Assembly: GCF_000622385.1 (NCBI RefSeq)
Contig: NZ_JASD01000008.1
Location: 2,294,001 to 2,358,000, forward strand
Reading direction: 5' to 3'
Origin: Sulfitobacter noctilucicola
Lineage (GTDB): Bacteria; Pseudomonadota; Alphaproteobacteria; Rhodobacterales; Rhodobacteraceae
DNA: 64,000 nt
In this document: positions 16,172-26,031 of the stretch, one piece after another
How the letters are laid out: each line of letters begins with the position of its first letter
How positions within the stretch are numbered: the first letter of the stretch is position 1
Notes under the pieces: generated by a model
Seen by the model: the letters and a program-made list of their open reading frames with translations, nothing else
Databases searched by the model: none
Told to the model about the DNA's origin: nothing
Program-made: the position numbers and the translations under genes

Positions 16172-19132
16172 ATGCCCCTTTCGAATGCGGCCGGATCGAC
16201 CCTGTCTATTGTTGCCCATATCGACGATGATCTGTTGTTTCAGAATCCTGATATACAAAGCAGCATCAACGCAGGCGGGGGCCACACCACCGTATATCTG
16301 ACCGCTGGCGATGCGGGGCAGGACGATACCTATTGGGCAGGGCGCGAGGAAGGGGCCAAGGCGGCCTATGCCAACATGGCCGGTTCGGATGATTGGGTTG
16401 ATAGTGTTGCGACATTTGGTGACAGTGCCGACAGTTTCGAAGTGCAAACGTCTTACCTGGCCAGCGCGCCTGATATTCGCCTGTATTTCCTGCGCCTTCC
16501 GGACGGCAACCCCGACGGGACTGGGTACGCTTCCACAGATAGCGAAAGCCTTGAGCAGCTTCGGGACGGAGATATCTCCGAGATAAGCAGTGTCGACGGG
16601 GCCAGTACCTACACAGCGGATGACGTTTCGGGCCTCTTGTTGGGGTTGATGGAGCACCACCAGCCCGACACCATACTGATACAGGACCACAGCTCGGTCT
16701 ATGCGGACACCAATCATTCGGACCACGTGCATGCATCCGAATTCGCCTATGACGCGCAGAATTATTACGACGGGGATCATCAGTTGGTTTCATACGTCGA
16801 ATATGCGACAGCCGATTTCCGCCCCAATCTGACGAGCGAGGAAGTCCAGCAGAACCTCGAAACCTTCTATGCCTATGCGCAATATGATCCGGCGGTATCC
16901 GATACAGTCGATGAAGACGGCAACCCTGTGTTGTCCGGCACCTACCGCGCATGGACGGAAGTGAACTATCAGGTCACCACTCTGCCGGACGCAGGGGATG
17001 AGCCTGTGACAGAGGACCCGCCATTTGACGTTCTCTCTTTTGTCTCGGAACTAGTGCCGCCGGTTGCCATTCCCGCTGTTATCATCGGTACAGAAGGGGA
17101 CGACGTAATCGCTGGCGGTGCGGATGACGATATCATTGACGGGTTGGGCGGCGACGATTCACTGACCGGTGACGAAGGCAACGATCAGCTTGTGGGGGGG
17201 CTTGGTAACGATACGCTGCGTGGCGGATACGGCGACAACACTCTTCTGGGTGGCGCAGGCAATGATGAGATCGAAGGCCTTTATGGCAACGACCAGATTG
17301 ATGCGGGCGCAGGCAATGATCACGTCTTCGCACGCGACGGGGATGATCTGGTGTACGGACGCGAGGGCGACGACACGCTGATCGGCGGCATCGGGACTGA
17401 TACGATTAACGGTGGCGACGGCAATGACTTGCTTGCTGGCAGTCAGGGAAATGACGAAATCCATGCGGGTGCTGGCAACGATCTGGTGTTCATTGGCGTG
17501 CACGAGGATTCCGACCGGATTTTCATGGATGACGGTAATGACTTCCTCGACGGACACACGGCGGGGTCGTCCTTTTACGCAGAGGGCGGCGCGGGCAATG
17601 ACCGGATGGAGGCGGGTGTCGGCGACGACACGCTTTTCGGCGGGGACGGAAATGACAATATCCACGGTGGTGCGGGCGATGACCGGCTTGATGCTGGCGG
17701 CGGCACGGACATTCTGACCGGTGGTGACGGCGACGATGTCTTTGTGTTTCAGGACGTGGCAGGCCGGGTTGAAATCACCGACTTTGGCGCGAACGGTGCG
17801 GCTGACCTGATCGACCTATCCCAGATCGCGGGCTACGACACCGCAGAGGCTTTGTCTGCCGTGGGGAGTGTTCATGGTGGCGTTACAACCTTAACACTTG
17901 AGGTGAGCAACGGCACGTTGGTGATTGATATCAATTCTGAAAACCCACTACAGGCTGACGATTTTTCTTTGAACGGCACGGTGGAATTCCCTGAAGGTAG
18001 TAGTGAACCGGTCGACCCCGAAGACCCGCCTGAAGCAGACGATCCTGTTGATCCGGTGAGTGCTGCCTATACTCTGGAGGGTGACGACGCCGGGCATTTT
18101 GACGTGGATGCCGAGACTGGAGAGATCACGAACAAGGACTGGTTCACACCGTCCTACGATCAGGTGTGGGACAACAACGGCGATCATATCTACGAAGTGA
18201 CTATTGTTCATCTTGATGCAGATGGCAGCGTGCTGAGCGAGAACGGCCTTGAACTGGTTGTGACGCCAACAGAAACCTTTTGGCAAGAAGCGGGCGCTGG
18301 AATGCCGGAGGAACCGGTTGATCCCGTCGATCCGATTGATCCGGTCGACCCGATTGACCCTGTAGACCCAATCGACCCGCCGGACGAACCAACGCCCCCA
18401 ATTCCGGTTGGCGGTGGCGGCGGCATCACTTACGTTCTGGCAGGTTCAGACGCGGGACACTTCGACGTGGATGCCGAGACCGGAGAAATCTCGAACAAGG
18501 ATTGGTTCACCCCGTCTTACGATCAGGTGTGGGACACCAACGGTGATCACATCTATGAGGTGTCGGTGATTGGTCTTGATGACCAAGGCGACGAAGTGAG
18601 CGAGACAGGCCTTGAATTGGTCGTCACACCCACCGAAACGCTTTGGCGGCCTGCCGAACTTGCGAATAACGACACCGACCCCGTGACTGATCCTGTCGAT
18701 CCTGAAGAACCAGTGGACCCTGTCGAGCCGGTTGAGCCCGATGCTCCAGCCGATGGGCCATATTACGTGTTGGATGGGCCGGACGCTGGTCACTTCGACG
18801 TAGACGGAGAAACCGGCGCGATATCGAATAAGGACTGGTTTACACCGTCTTACGATCAAGTATGGGATACAAATGGTGATCACATCTATGAGGTCTCAGT
18901 GCTGGGATTTGATGCGGATAATCAGCCGATCAGCACGCAAAACCTTGAACTTGAGGTGACCGAGACTGAGACGTTTTGGCGTGATGTCACGCCGGTCGAG
19001 GACGAACCGGAAGGGGGCGAACCATCGGCACAGGACATCATGGACACGCTATTTGTCGCGCAGGACCCTGATCTTCTGGACATTCCGATGAGTGATGACG
19101 AAGAGACGATGGAGGACATGTCGATCCTTTAA
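16172..19132 (+). CDS. secreted PIG-L deacetylase with RTX repeats and three 72-aa repeats
   Basis: The 986-residue product starts at the ATG at 16172, with GAGG seven bases upstream; the frame before it has no likeness. Residues 1 to about 265 form a PIG-L/LmbE-type zinc deacetylase: AHIDDDLLF (15-23) and H182-S-D-H185-V-H187 give the metal-binding set. Known relatives remove N-acetyl groups from sugars. Residues 306-525 are glycine/aspartate RTX nonapeptides, which bind calcium and mark type I secretion. Three copies of a 72-residue domain follow at 633-704, 754-825 and 865-936, joined by acidic Pro-Val-Asp-Pro linkers. There is no signal peptide. No type I transporter genes lie in this window. 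Confidence 0.88.
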   Translation: MPLSNAAGSTLSIVAHIDDDLLFQNPDIQSSINAGGGHTTVYLTAGDAGQDDTYWAGREEGAKAAYANMAGSDDWVDSVATFGDSADSFEVQTSYLASAPDIRLYFLRLPDGNPDGTGYASTDSESLEQLRDGDISEISSVDGASTYTADDVSGLLLGLMEHHQPDTILIQDHSSVYADTNHSDHVHASEFAYDAQNYYDGDHQLVSYVEYATADFRPNLTSEEVQQNLETFYAYAQYDPAVSDTVDEDGNPVLSGTYRAWTEVNYQVTTLPDAGDEPVTEDPPFDVLSFVSELVPPVAIPAVIIGTEGDDVIAGGADDDIIDGLGGDDSLTGDEGNDQLVGGLGNDTLRGGYGDNTLLGGAGNDEIEGLYGNDQIDAGAGNDHVFARDGDDLVYGREGDDTLIGGIGTDTINGGDGNDLLAGSQGNDEIHAGAGNDLVFIGVHEDSDRIFMDDGNDFLDGHTAGSSFYAEGGAGNDRMEAGVGDDTLFGGDGNDNIHGGAGDDRLDAGGGTDILTGGDGDDVFVFQDVAGRVEITDFGANGAADLIDLSQIAGYDTAEALSAVGSVHGGVTTLTLEVSNGTLVIDINSENPLQADDFSLNGTVEFPEGSSEPVDPEDPPEADDPVDPVSAAYTLEGDDAGHFDVDAETGEITNKDWFTPSYDQVWDNNGDHIYEVTIVHLDADGSVLSENGLELVVTPTETFWQEAGAGMPEEPVDPVDPIDPVDPIDPVDPIDPPDEPTPPIPVGGGGGITYVLAGSDAGHFDVDAETGEISNKDWFTPSYDQVWDTNGDHIYEVSVIGLDDQGDEVSETGLELVVTPTETLWRPAELANNDTDPVTDPVDPEEPVDPVEPVEPDAPADGPYYVLDGPDAGHFDVDGETGAISNKDWFTPSYDQVWDTNGDHIYEVSVLGFDADNQPISTQNLELEVTETETFWRDVTPVEDEPEGGEPSAQDIMDTLFVAQDPDLLDIPMSDDEETMEDMSIL
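17087..17745 (+). repeat. RTX calcium-binding nonapeptide array
   Basis: Codes for about 20 GGxGxDxLx-type repeats, residues 306-525 of the PIG-L protein. Spacing is 9 residues (27 bases), with one break near 17490-17580. Confidence 0.9.
18068..18979 (+). repeat. three 216-base (72-aa) domain repeats
   Basis: Copies lie at 18068-18283, 18431-18646 and 18764-18979, each exactly 216 bases. All share GHFDVD-x-ETG, NKDWFTPSYDQVWD and NGDHIYEV and end in TET(F/L)W. The linkers are 147 and 117 bases and encode Pro/Asp/Val-rich segments. The layout resembles cadherin-like extracellular domains. Confidence 0.9.
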
Positions 19133-19352
19133 TCTTCGCCGCCTCTATAAACGCTAGAACAACCAAGCAGTCCATTTGCAAGGCACCACGGCTCACCTTC
19201 GCGTGACAAAACCGGTCAGGCCCCAACTGAGCGTTTGCACTGCCGTATGACTTAACGTTAAATCGCGCTACTTGAATAAAAACGACCCCACACATCATGC
19301 GGGGATCGCAGACGAACTGCGGCCCCATGATGGAGACACAAGGGCATTTGGT

Positions 19353-21173
19353 GTGCGAGTAACGAAAGAGCAGACAGTTCTGCGCCTGTTGGGGCGTGTT
19401 CTGGGCGGCGCGGGGCTGACGTGCCTTGCATCGCTGACATTGGCCGCAGAAGTGCGGATTACCGGAATCGACAATGACAGCGACCTCTACGATACTGTCG
19501 CAGGCGGTTCTTTGCTGATCGAGCAGACCTCCGAAGAGCTCACACCGACAACACAGGAAGTCGTGGCAGCGGCACAGGCGGATTACGGCAGGCTGCTGGC
19601 TGTACTGTACGATCAGGGCTACTTCGGGCCGGTCATTACCATCACACTGGACGGCACCGACGCCGCCGCAATTCCGCCCGTTCAGCCGCCACGCAGTATC
19701 AATCAGGCGGTCATTAACATCTCAACGGGTCCGAAATTCCGGTTCGGTACTGCAAAGATCGCGCCGGTCGCGCCGGGAACAGAAATACCAGAAGAGTTCG
19801 CGGGCGGACAGACGGCAAGTCTGAGCGTGCTGAAGGATGCCGTTTCCGAGGGCATAGACGGGTGGCGTGCGCAGGGTTACGCCAAGGCTGCTCTTTCCAG
19901 CCAGACCCTGACTGCGCGACATGCCGACCAGATCATCAACGCCGACCTTGTTCTTGCGCCCGGACCAAAGCTGCGCTTTGGCCGTTTGCAGATTTCAGGC
20001 AACGAGGATGTGCGCGAAGACCGTATCCGTGACATTGCCGGTCTGCCCGAGGGCGAGGTGTTCTCTCCCGAAGAGCTGCGTCTGGCAGCGACCCGTTTGC
20101 GCCGCACCGGTGCTTTTAGTTCGGTCGCATTGCTGGAGGCAGAGCAAATCGGACCGGATGCGACCTTGCCGATTACCGCTCAAATCACCGAAAACGCGCC
20201 GCGTCGCTTCGGGTTCGGCGCAGAGCTTGGCTCACTTGAAGGGCTGACGCTGAGCGCCTTCTGGATGCACCGCAACCTGTTGGGCGGGGCGGAGCGGCTG
20301 CGTATCGAAGGTGAAATCAAAGGCATCGGCGGCAATTCGGGTGGCGAAGACTACAGCCTGTCTGCCCGTTTCGAGCGGCCTGCGACATTCAACGAAGACA
20401 CCGATTTTTATGCCCTGGCCGAGATCGAACAGCTTGATGAGGTGAACTACTTCTCGCGCCAGCTTGACCTCGAAGCCGGGATCGAGCGGTACGCCAGCGA
20501 AGAGCGGACATATACGTTAGGCGTCGGCCTGCGCCGTGCCGAGACGCGCGATGTATTTGGCGAAAATCGCTATACTCTGCTGACCTTGCCATTGAGCGCC
20601 ACGTTTGACTATCGCGATAACACACTGGACGCCAAGAACGGGTATTACATCGACGCAAGCGTGATGCCGTTTCTGGCTGTCAGCGGGTCGGACAACGGCA
20701 TGCGCAGTCTGATTGATGCACGCGCCTACCGCACTTTCGGTGAAGCGCGACCAGTGACACTTGCGCTGCGGGGGCAGGTGGGATCGGTCTACGGACCTGA
20801 CATCAGCACTGCTCCGGCTGATTATCTTTTCTACTCCGGTGGCGGCGGCACCGTGCGGGGCCAACCTTATCAATCCCTTGGCGTCGATCAGGGCAGTGGC
20901 GACCTATCGGGTGGGCGCAGCTTTGTCTCTGTGAGTGCCGAAGCACGGTTCAGCGTGACTGACACCATCGGCGTCGTGGGTTTTGTTGATGGGGGCTACA
21001 TCGGGTCCGAGGAGTTCTATGACGGCTCAGGCGAATGGCATTCCGGCGCGGGCGTTGGTCTGCGCTACAATACCGGCATCGGCCCGATCCGCCTCGATGT
21101 TGCCGTGCCGACCTCCGGCCCTGAAACGGACGAAAATTTTCAGGTCTATATCGGGATAGGACAATCGTTTTGA
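19353..21173 (+). CDS. tamA: translocation and assembly module protein TamA
   Basis: An Omp85-family outer-membrane protein that works with TamB to insert or assemble outer-membrane proteins. The chosen start is the GTG at 19353, with AAGGG eight bases upstream, giving 606 residues with a clean signal peptide (LRLLGRVLGGAGLTCLASLTLAA). A TTG at 19272 would add 27 residues with no family likeness and no ribosome site. POTRA-like domains occupy about residues 30-270 (for example LRFGRLQISGNEDVREDRIRD) and the C-terminal barrel ends in a Phe (VYIGIGQSF), as expected for BAM recognition. Its stop overlaps the start of tamB by 4 bases, so translation is probably coupled. Confidence 0.9.
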   Translation: MRVTKEQTVLRLLGRVLGGAGLTCLASLTLAAEVRITGIDNDSDLYDTVAGGSLLIEQTSEELTPTTQEVVAAAQADYGRLLAVLYDQGYFGPVITITLDGTDAAAIPPVQPPRSINQAVINISTGPKFRFGTAKIAPVAPGTEIPEEFAGGQTASLSVLKDAVSEGIDGWRAQGYAKAALSSQTLTARHADQIINADLVLAPGPKLRFGRLQISGNEDVREDRIRDIAGLPEGEVFSPEELRLAATRLRRTGAFSSVALLEAEQIGPDATLPITAQITENAPRRFGFGAELGSLEGLTLSAFWMHRNLLGGAERLRIEGEIKGIGGNSGGEDYSLSARFERPATFNEDTDFYALAEIEQLDEVNYFSRQLDLEAGIERYASEERTYTLGVGLRRAETRDVFGENRYTLLTLPLSATFDYRDNTLDAKNGYYIDASVMPFLAVSGSDNGMRSLIDARAYRTFGEARPVTLALRGQVGSVYGPDISTAPADYLFYSGGGGTVRGQPYQSLGVDQGSGDLSGGRSFVSVSAEARFSVTDTIGVVGFVDGGYIGSEEFYDGSGEWHSGAGVGLRYNTGIGPIRLDVAVPTSGPETDENFQVYIGIGQSF

Positions 21174-24100
21174 TACGCTTTCTGCACAGTGTTTTTGTTG
21201 CCTGCGCTCTGTGCTTGGCGCTTTCTTTGCCGTCCCACGCGCAAGAGGACGACAAAGGGTTTCTAACACGCACCATCCAGAACGCGCTGAGCGGTACGGG
21301 CCGGACGGTCAGCATTGACGGGTTCGCCGGTGCGCTCAGCTCGGCCGCATCCTTTGACAAGATGACCATCGCGGACGCTGAAGGCATATGGCTTATCCTT
21401 GAAGATGTTGTGCTGGACTGGAACAGGTCGGCGTTGCTGCGCGGAAGGCTGGAAGTCGAAAGCCTGACGGCACAGCGTCTTTCTTTGCCACGGCTGCCTG
21501 TATCCGAAGAAAGCCTGCCAGATGCGGAAGCGACACCTTTCAGCTTGCCGGAACTTCCTGTCTCAGTCCGTGTCGAGACTTTTTCGATCGCGCAGATTGA
21601 TCTTGGCGCACCCATCCTAGGCGTTGAAGCCCAATTGGAAATCAATGCATCGGCAACGCTGAATGACGACATTGCAGATGTAGAACTGGTTGCAAGGCGC
21701 ACCGACGGCACGCGCGGTGCATTTGTGATCGAGGCGAATTACGAACGCAGCGACACCATTCTGGATCTGCTGGTGCAGGTGAGCGAGGGGCAGGCAGGTA
21801 TCGCATCGCGTCTGCTGAACATTCCGGGCCAGCCGTCTATAGAACTTGAAATCGCGGGCTCCGGTCCGCTGAGCGAATTTACAGCTGACGTTGAAGTTGC
21901 GACCGATGGTGAGCCGCGACTGGCCGGTGAAGTGACCCTTGGGACCCAAGCGTCGCGCCGGTCGACAGAAACGCCGGACCGGATTGTGCAGGCTGACATT
22001 GGCGGCGACATCACAGCACTTCTGGCACCGCGCTATCGCGAGTTTTTTGGCGAAGATGTACGTTTGAAAATTGACGCCCTGCTTGAAGCCAACGGTGCCG
22101 TGGACGTGAACAGCTTCTCGCTCAAGGCGCAGGCGGCTGATTTGCAAGGCAAGGTGACACTTGATGCAGACAAATGGCCGACCTTGATTGATATCACAGG
22201 GAAGGTGGCCGGCCCCGATGGCACGGCAGTCTTGCTGCCGGTGGGCGGTGAAGGCACGACCGTTGAAAGCGTTGATCTGGTGATCAATTACGATCAGTCT
22301 GATGACGAACAGATTACCGCCAACTTTGATGTGGCGGGCCTGCGCCATACCGAAGCGGAGGTCGCACAGACCACTCTGGCGCTTGATGGTATTCTACAGC
22401 CGGGCGCGGGCACCTTGGGCAGTTTCGAAGGGGATGTGACCTTTGCGGTGCAGGGCCTCGACCTGACCGACCCTGCGCTCGCTGAAGCTGTTGGGCAACG
22501 CATAAACGGGCGCACGACGCTCACCTATACCGAGGAACAGCCGATACGTATATCCGATCTGGTGCTAGAAGGCACCGACTTCGGGTTGCGTGGGGCGGCT
22601 GTGATTGACGGTCTCTCTACGGGATTGAAAACCGATCTCGATGCCACTTTGACTGCCGGCGACCTCAGCCGCTTTTCTGCGCTCGCAGGACGCGAGATGG
22701 ATGGCCAGACCGAACTTGCGTTAAAAGGGGAAATTACGCCGCTGGGCGGGCAGTTTGACCTGACCGCAAAGGGTATCACGCAGGATTTGGCGATTGGGAT
22801 CAGTCAGGTTGACCCTGTTCTGGCGGGCCGCACGGACCTTAGTGTCGCAGCACGCCGCGATGAAACCGGCACCTTTCTGCGTGATCTCGTACTGGAAAAC
22901 GCAGCGCTCAGCCTAACGGGAAGCGCCGCTTTGCGTACCGATGACAGTCAGGCGCAAGCCGAATTTCTGCTCAACGATCTTTCGCTTGTGGTGCCGCAAT
23001 ACGAAGGACCGGTCCGTGTGACAATGACTGCGACGCAAGACGTTGTGGGCTGGAGCGTGGATGCAGATACAAGCGGCCCCTACGGTGTGGCGCTGACCCT
23101 TGAAGGCTTGGCGACCGGCGCAAACGCTGCGTTGGATTTTACCGCAAATGTACCCGAGATGCAGAACTTTGTAGAACAGATCGAAGGGCCTGTGTCAGCG
23201 CAAGGTACGCTGCGCAAGACCGAGCAGGGTTGGAACATCATCACTGACGCGACAGGGCCATATAGCGCCAAAGCAGCCCTGGACGGAGAGTTGTTGCCGT
23301 CGGTCAATCTTGATTTCGATGTCTCTGTGCCAGACATACAGCCCCTGGTACCGCAGGTCAGCGGTGCGGTTACTGCTACCGGTAACGTGCAACAGACGGA
23401 AAACGGATTTGTTATCGATACCAAAGCTACGGGTCCTTACAACGCCCAAGCGGCAGTGCAGGGTTTGGCAACCGGTGCTGACATGAACCTCGACTTCGAG
23501 GTCTCGGTTCCGGATGTGCGGCCTTTGGTACCGGGTGTGTCAGGACCTTTGGCCGCCTCGGGGCAGGTCCGGCAATCGCCGGACGGCATCTTGATCGATG
23601 CCACTGCAAACGGGCCTTACAATGCCCGCGCTGCCGTTCAAGGCCTTGCGACAGGTCCCAACATGCGCATCGGTTTTGACGTGTCTCTCCCGAATGTGCA
23701 GCCTTTGGTGCCCACCATTTCTGGCGCTTTGTCGGCACGTGGCGATGTGCGGCAGTCTGAGGACGGCATCGTCATTGATACAACCGCCAGCGGGCCTTAT
23801 TCCCTCCAGGCCGCGGTTCAAGGATTGGTTACAGGGCCGAATGCGAACGTTACGTTTAGTGCTGACATGCCCAACATCGGCGCACTGGTCGACAATATAA
23901 ACGGCCCCTTGAGTGTGGATGGAACCGCCCGCAAGGAAGGCAGCGCGTGGCGGGTGCAGACCGACGCAGACGGGCCATCAGGCACACAGGCGACCGTGAG
24001 CGGCGTGGTTGGACAAAACGGCACGCTTGATCTCGCAGTGGCAGGCAATGCGCCTTTGGGCTTAACGCGGCCATTTCTGGAACCGAGGGACCTTCAGGGG

Positions 24101-25324
24101 CAGGCCCGGTTTGATTTGCGCATTAACGGCCAGCCAGCCTTGTCCTCGGTCAGTGGGACCATACGCACAAGCAACGCGTCGCTGAGCGCGCCAAATCTTC
24201 GGGTAGGGCTCACAGACATCAACGCGGATGTTCAGCTTGCCAACAGCCGCGCTCAAATTGATCTGACGGGACAGGCGGTCAACGGCGGCAGCTTGCGGGT
24301 CGGCGGCTTTGTTGCATTGACGGGCGGACTTGCGGCGGACCTTCGGATTGGTCTGTCACAAGTCGTGCTGATTGACCCGAACCTCTACCGCACAGAGATT
24401 GACGGTGCCCTACAATTGAACGGTCCCCTGACGGGTGGTGCGCAGATCAGTGGGCAGGTCGATGTGGGCGAGACCAATGTGACCGTCCCGTCCACAGGGC
24501 TGACCAGCATCGGGGACATCCCCCCGATCAACCACATCGGGGCCACCCGACCGGTGATAGCTACAAGACGCAAAGCGGGGATCGAGAATGCGCAAGCGGG
24601 CGTTGATCCTGCCGATGACGGAGGCGCAGGTTTCGGGCTGAACGTGCGGGTAAGCGCGCCGAACCGGATTTTTGTGCGCGGTCGCGGGCTTGATGCGGAA
24701 CTCGGGGGAGCGTTGCGCCTTACCGGTACAACCAATCGCGTCATTTCCGCCGGGCGGTTTGATCTGCAACGCGGGCGTCTTGATATTCTGGGCAAGCGAT
24801 TTGATCTGCGCGAAGGTGCGATACAGTTTCAAGGCGATCTGGTTCCTTACATCCGATTTGTCTCTGCGACAACGACCAGCACAGGCGAAGTGCGCGTGGT
24901 CGTGGAAGGACCCGCAGATGAACCTGTTGTCACTTTCGAAGCGACACCTGACGCGCCCCAGGACGAGGTTTTGGCCCAGTTGCTGTTCGGGCGAAACCTG
25001 TCTGAAATCTCGGCCATTCAGGCGCTGCAACTGGCCAATGCCGTTGCAACGCTGGCGGGCCGTGGTGGTACTGGCGTTATCAGCAACTTGCGTGAAGGGT
25101 TCGGGCTGGATGATCTGGATGTAACCACAACCGACGATGGTGCCACGGCAGTCCGCGCGGGCAAGTACTTGTCGGAGAACGTCTATACCGATGTCACAGC
25201 TGCGTCAGACGGAACAGGTGAGATATCGCTAAACCTCGACATTACGCCAAATCTGACCGGCAAGGCGACGCTGGAATCCGATGGCAATTCGGGTATCGGT
25301 ATCTTCTTTGAAAAAGACTACTGA
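21170..25324 (+). CDS. tamB: translocation and assembly module protein TamB
   Basis: The 1384-residue periplasm-spanning partner of TamA, now also linked to lipid transport between the membranes. It begins with a TTG start that overlaps the tamA TGA stop. The N-terminal signal/anchor is MIRFLHSVFVACALCLALSLPSHA. The bulk is beta-helical with hydrophobic groove repeats, and the last ~330 residues form the conserved DUF490 domain (for example GGALRLTGTTNRVISAGRFDLQRGRLDILGKRFDL-like, ending in IGIFFEKDY). A remarkable feature is five tandem repeats of about 60 residues in the middle. Confidence 0.93.
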   Translation: MIRFLHSVFVACALCLALSLPSHAQEDDKGFLTRTIQNALSGTGRTVSIDGFAGALSSAASFDKMTIADAEGIWLILEDVVLDWNRSALLRGRLEVESLTAQRLSLPRLPVSEESLPDAEATPFSLPELPVSVRVETFSIAQIDLGAPILGVEAQLEINASATLNDDIADVELVARRTDGTRGAFVIEANYERSDTILDLLVQVSEGQAGIASRLLNIPGQPSIELEIAGSGPLSEFTADVEVATDGEPRLAGEVTLGTQASRRSTETPDRIVQADIGGDITALLAPRYREFFGEDVRLKIDALLEANGAVDVNSFSLKAQAADLQGKVTLDADKWPTLIDITGKVAGPDGTAVLLPVGGEGTTVESVDLVINYDQSDDEQITANFDVAGLRHTEAEVAQTTLALDGILQPGAGTLGSFEGDVTFAVQGLDLTDPALAEAVGQRINGRTTLTYTEEQPIRISDLVLEGTDFGLRGAAVIDGLSTGLKTDLDATLTAGDLSRFSALAGREMDGQTELALKGEITPLGGQFDLTAKGITQDLAIGISQVDPVLAGRTDLSVAARRDETGTFLRDLVLENAALSLTGSAALRTDDSQAQAEFLLNDLSLVVPQYEGPVRVTMTATQDVVGWSVDADTSGPYGVALTLEGLATGANAALDFTANVPEMQNFVEQIEGPVSAQGTLRKTEQGWNIITDATGPYSAKAALDGELLPSVNLDFDVSVPDIQPLVPQVSGAVTATGNVQQTENGFVIDTKATGPYNAQAAVQGLATGADMNLDFEVSVPDVRPLVPGVSGPLAASGQVRQSPDGILIDATANGPYNARAAVQGLATGPNMRIGFDVSLPNVQPLVPTISGALSARGDVRQSEDGIVIDTTASGPYSLQAAVQGLVTGPNANVTFSADMPNIGALVDNINGPLSVDGTARKEGSAWRVQTDADGPSGTQATVSGVVGQNGTLDLAVAGNAPLGLTRPFLEPRDLQGQARFDLRINGQPALSSVSGTIRTSNASLSAPNLRVGLTDINADVQLANSRAQIDLTGQAVNGGSLRVGGFVALTGGLAADLRIGLSQVVLIDPNLYRTEIDGALQLNGPLTGGAQISGQVDVGETNVTVPSTGLTSIGDIPPINHIGATRPVIATRRKAGIENAQAGVDPADDGGAGFGLNVRVSAPNRIFVRGRGLDAELGGALRLTGTTNRVISAGRFDLQRGRLDILGKRFDLREGAIQFQGDLVPYIRFVSATTTSTGEVRVVVEGPADEPVVTFEATPDAPQDEVLAQLLFGRNLSEISAIQALQLANAVATLAGRGGTGVISNLREGFGLDDLDVTTTDDGATAVRAGKYLSENVYTDVTAASDGTGEISLNLDITPNLTGKATLESDGNSGIGIFFEKDY
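23075..23971 (+). repeat. five tandem ~180-base repeats inside tamB
   Basis: Units of 60, 59, 60, 60 and 60 residues each start with GPY and contain the pattern QGLATG, VP-x-V-x-PLVP and SG-x-L. The two most similar units start at 23432 and 23612, where GPYNAQAAVQGLATG and GPYNARAAVQGLATG differ by one residue. Confidence 0.85.
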
Positions 25325-25333
25325 TCGAAAGTT

Positions 25334-25840
25334 TCAGTCTTTCGGGGTAAACGCCCCGAAGCGACCCTGATCGAACAACAACCCTGCACCGGTGCCTGAA
25401 CGCTCCGCCGCATGGGTGATCCGTCCCACGATGATCGAATGGTCGCCCGCAGGGTGAACGGCATAGGTGTCGCAGTGAAAAGCGGCAAGACAGCCGTTCA
25501 GCTGCGGCGCACCTTGTGGTCCTTCTTCCCAGAGATGCCCGGTGAAATCGTGTCCCTGGCTCGCAAAATGGAGCGCGAGGGCACGTTGATCGTCACCTAA
25601 AATGTGGATGCAGAAAGACGCGGCTTCGGCAAACGCATCGTGGCGTTTCGAGCGTATTGCGGGTGACCACAGCACAAGTGGCGGATCAAGCGAGACAGAC
25701 GAAAACGAATTCGCCGTCATACCCAAAGGTCCGTGCGGGGTTTGTGTGGTGATTACCGTCACGCCCGTTCCAAAACGGCCGAAAGCGCTGCGCAGGGCAG
25801 CGCCGTCATCAGGGGCAAATGGCTTGAGCGTATCTGTCAT
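25334..25840 (-). CDS. flavin reductase family protein
   Basis: A 168-residue FMN-binding split-barrel protein of the flavin-reductase class; family members use NAD(P)H to supply reduced flavin to a monooxygenase partner. Signature pieces are RFGTGVTVITT, GMTANSFSSVSLDPPLVLWS and GDHSIIVGRI near residues 22, 40 and 128. The start is taken at the ATG at 25838-25840; another ATG six codons upstream is possible and neither has a clear ribosome site. It is convergent with tamB, 9 bases apart, and has no partner monooxygenase nearby. Confidence 0.85.
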   Translation of the reverse strand: MTDTLKPFAPDDGAALRSAFGRFGTGVTVITTQTPHGPLGMTANSFSSVSLDPPLVLWSPAIRSKRHDAFAEAASFCIHILGDDQRALALHFASQGHDFTGHLWEEGPQGAPQLNGCLAAFHCDTYAVHPAGDHSIIVGRITHAAERSGTGAGLLFDQGRFGAFTPKD

Positions 25841-26031
25841 GGAGGCATGCGGTGCCATGGCAGCTTTGATTTGTCCAGTGATGCCTGTTCTCCAATCCAA
25901 TAGGCGACGGCCTGACGCACGCCTTTTGCCACTAGATAGATTGGCGGCTAAACATTGCCAGAGGATCAAACGCGATCCCGACCAGAAAGCGCGGGATCGC
26001 AGTGTTTTTAATTTGGCAAAAGCCGGTTGGC

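Noticed and set aside
25341-25360. Hairpin TTCGGGG...CCCCGAA as tamB terminator
   Set aside because: It lies within the last codons of the flavin reductase and has no T run on either strand.
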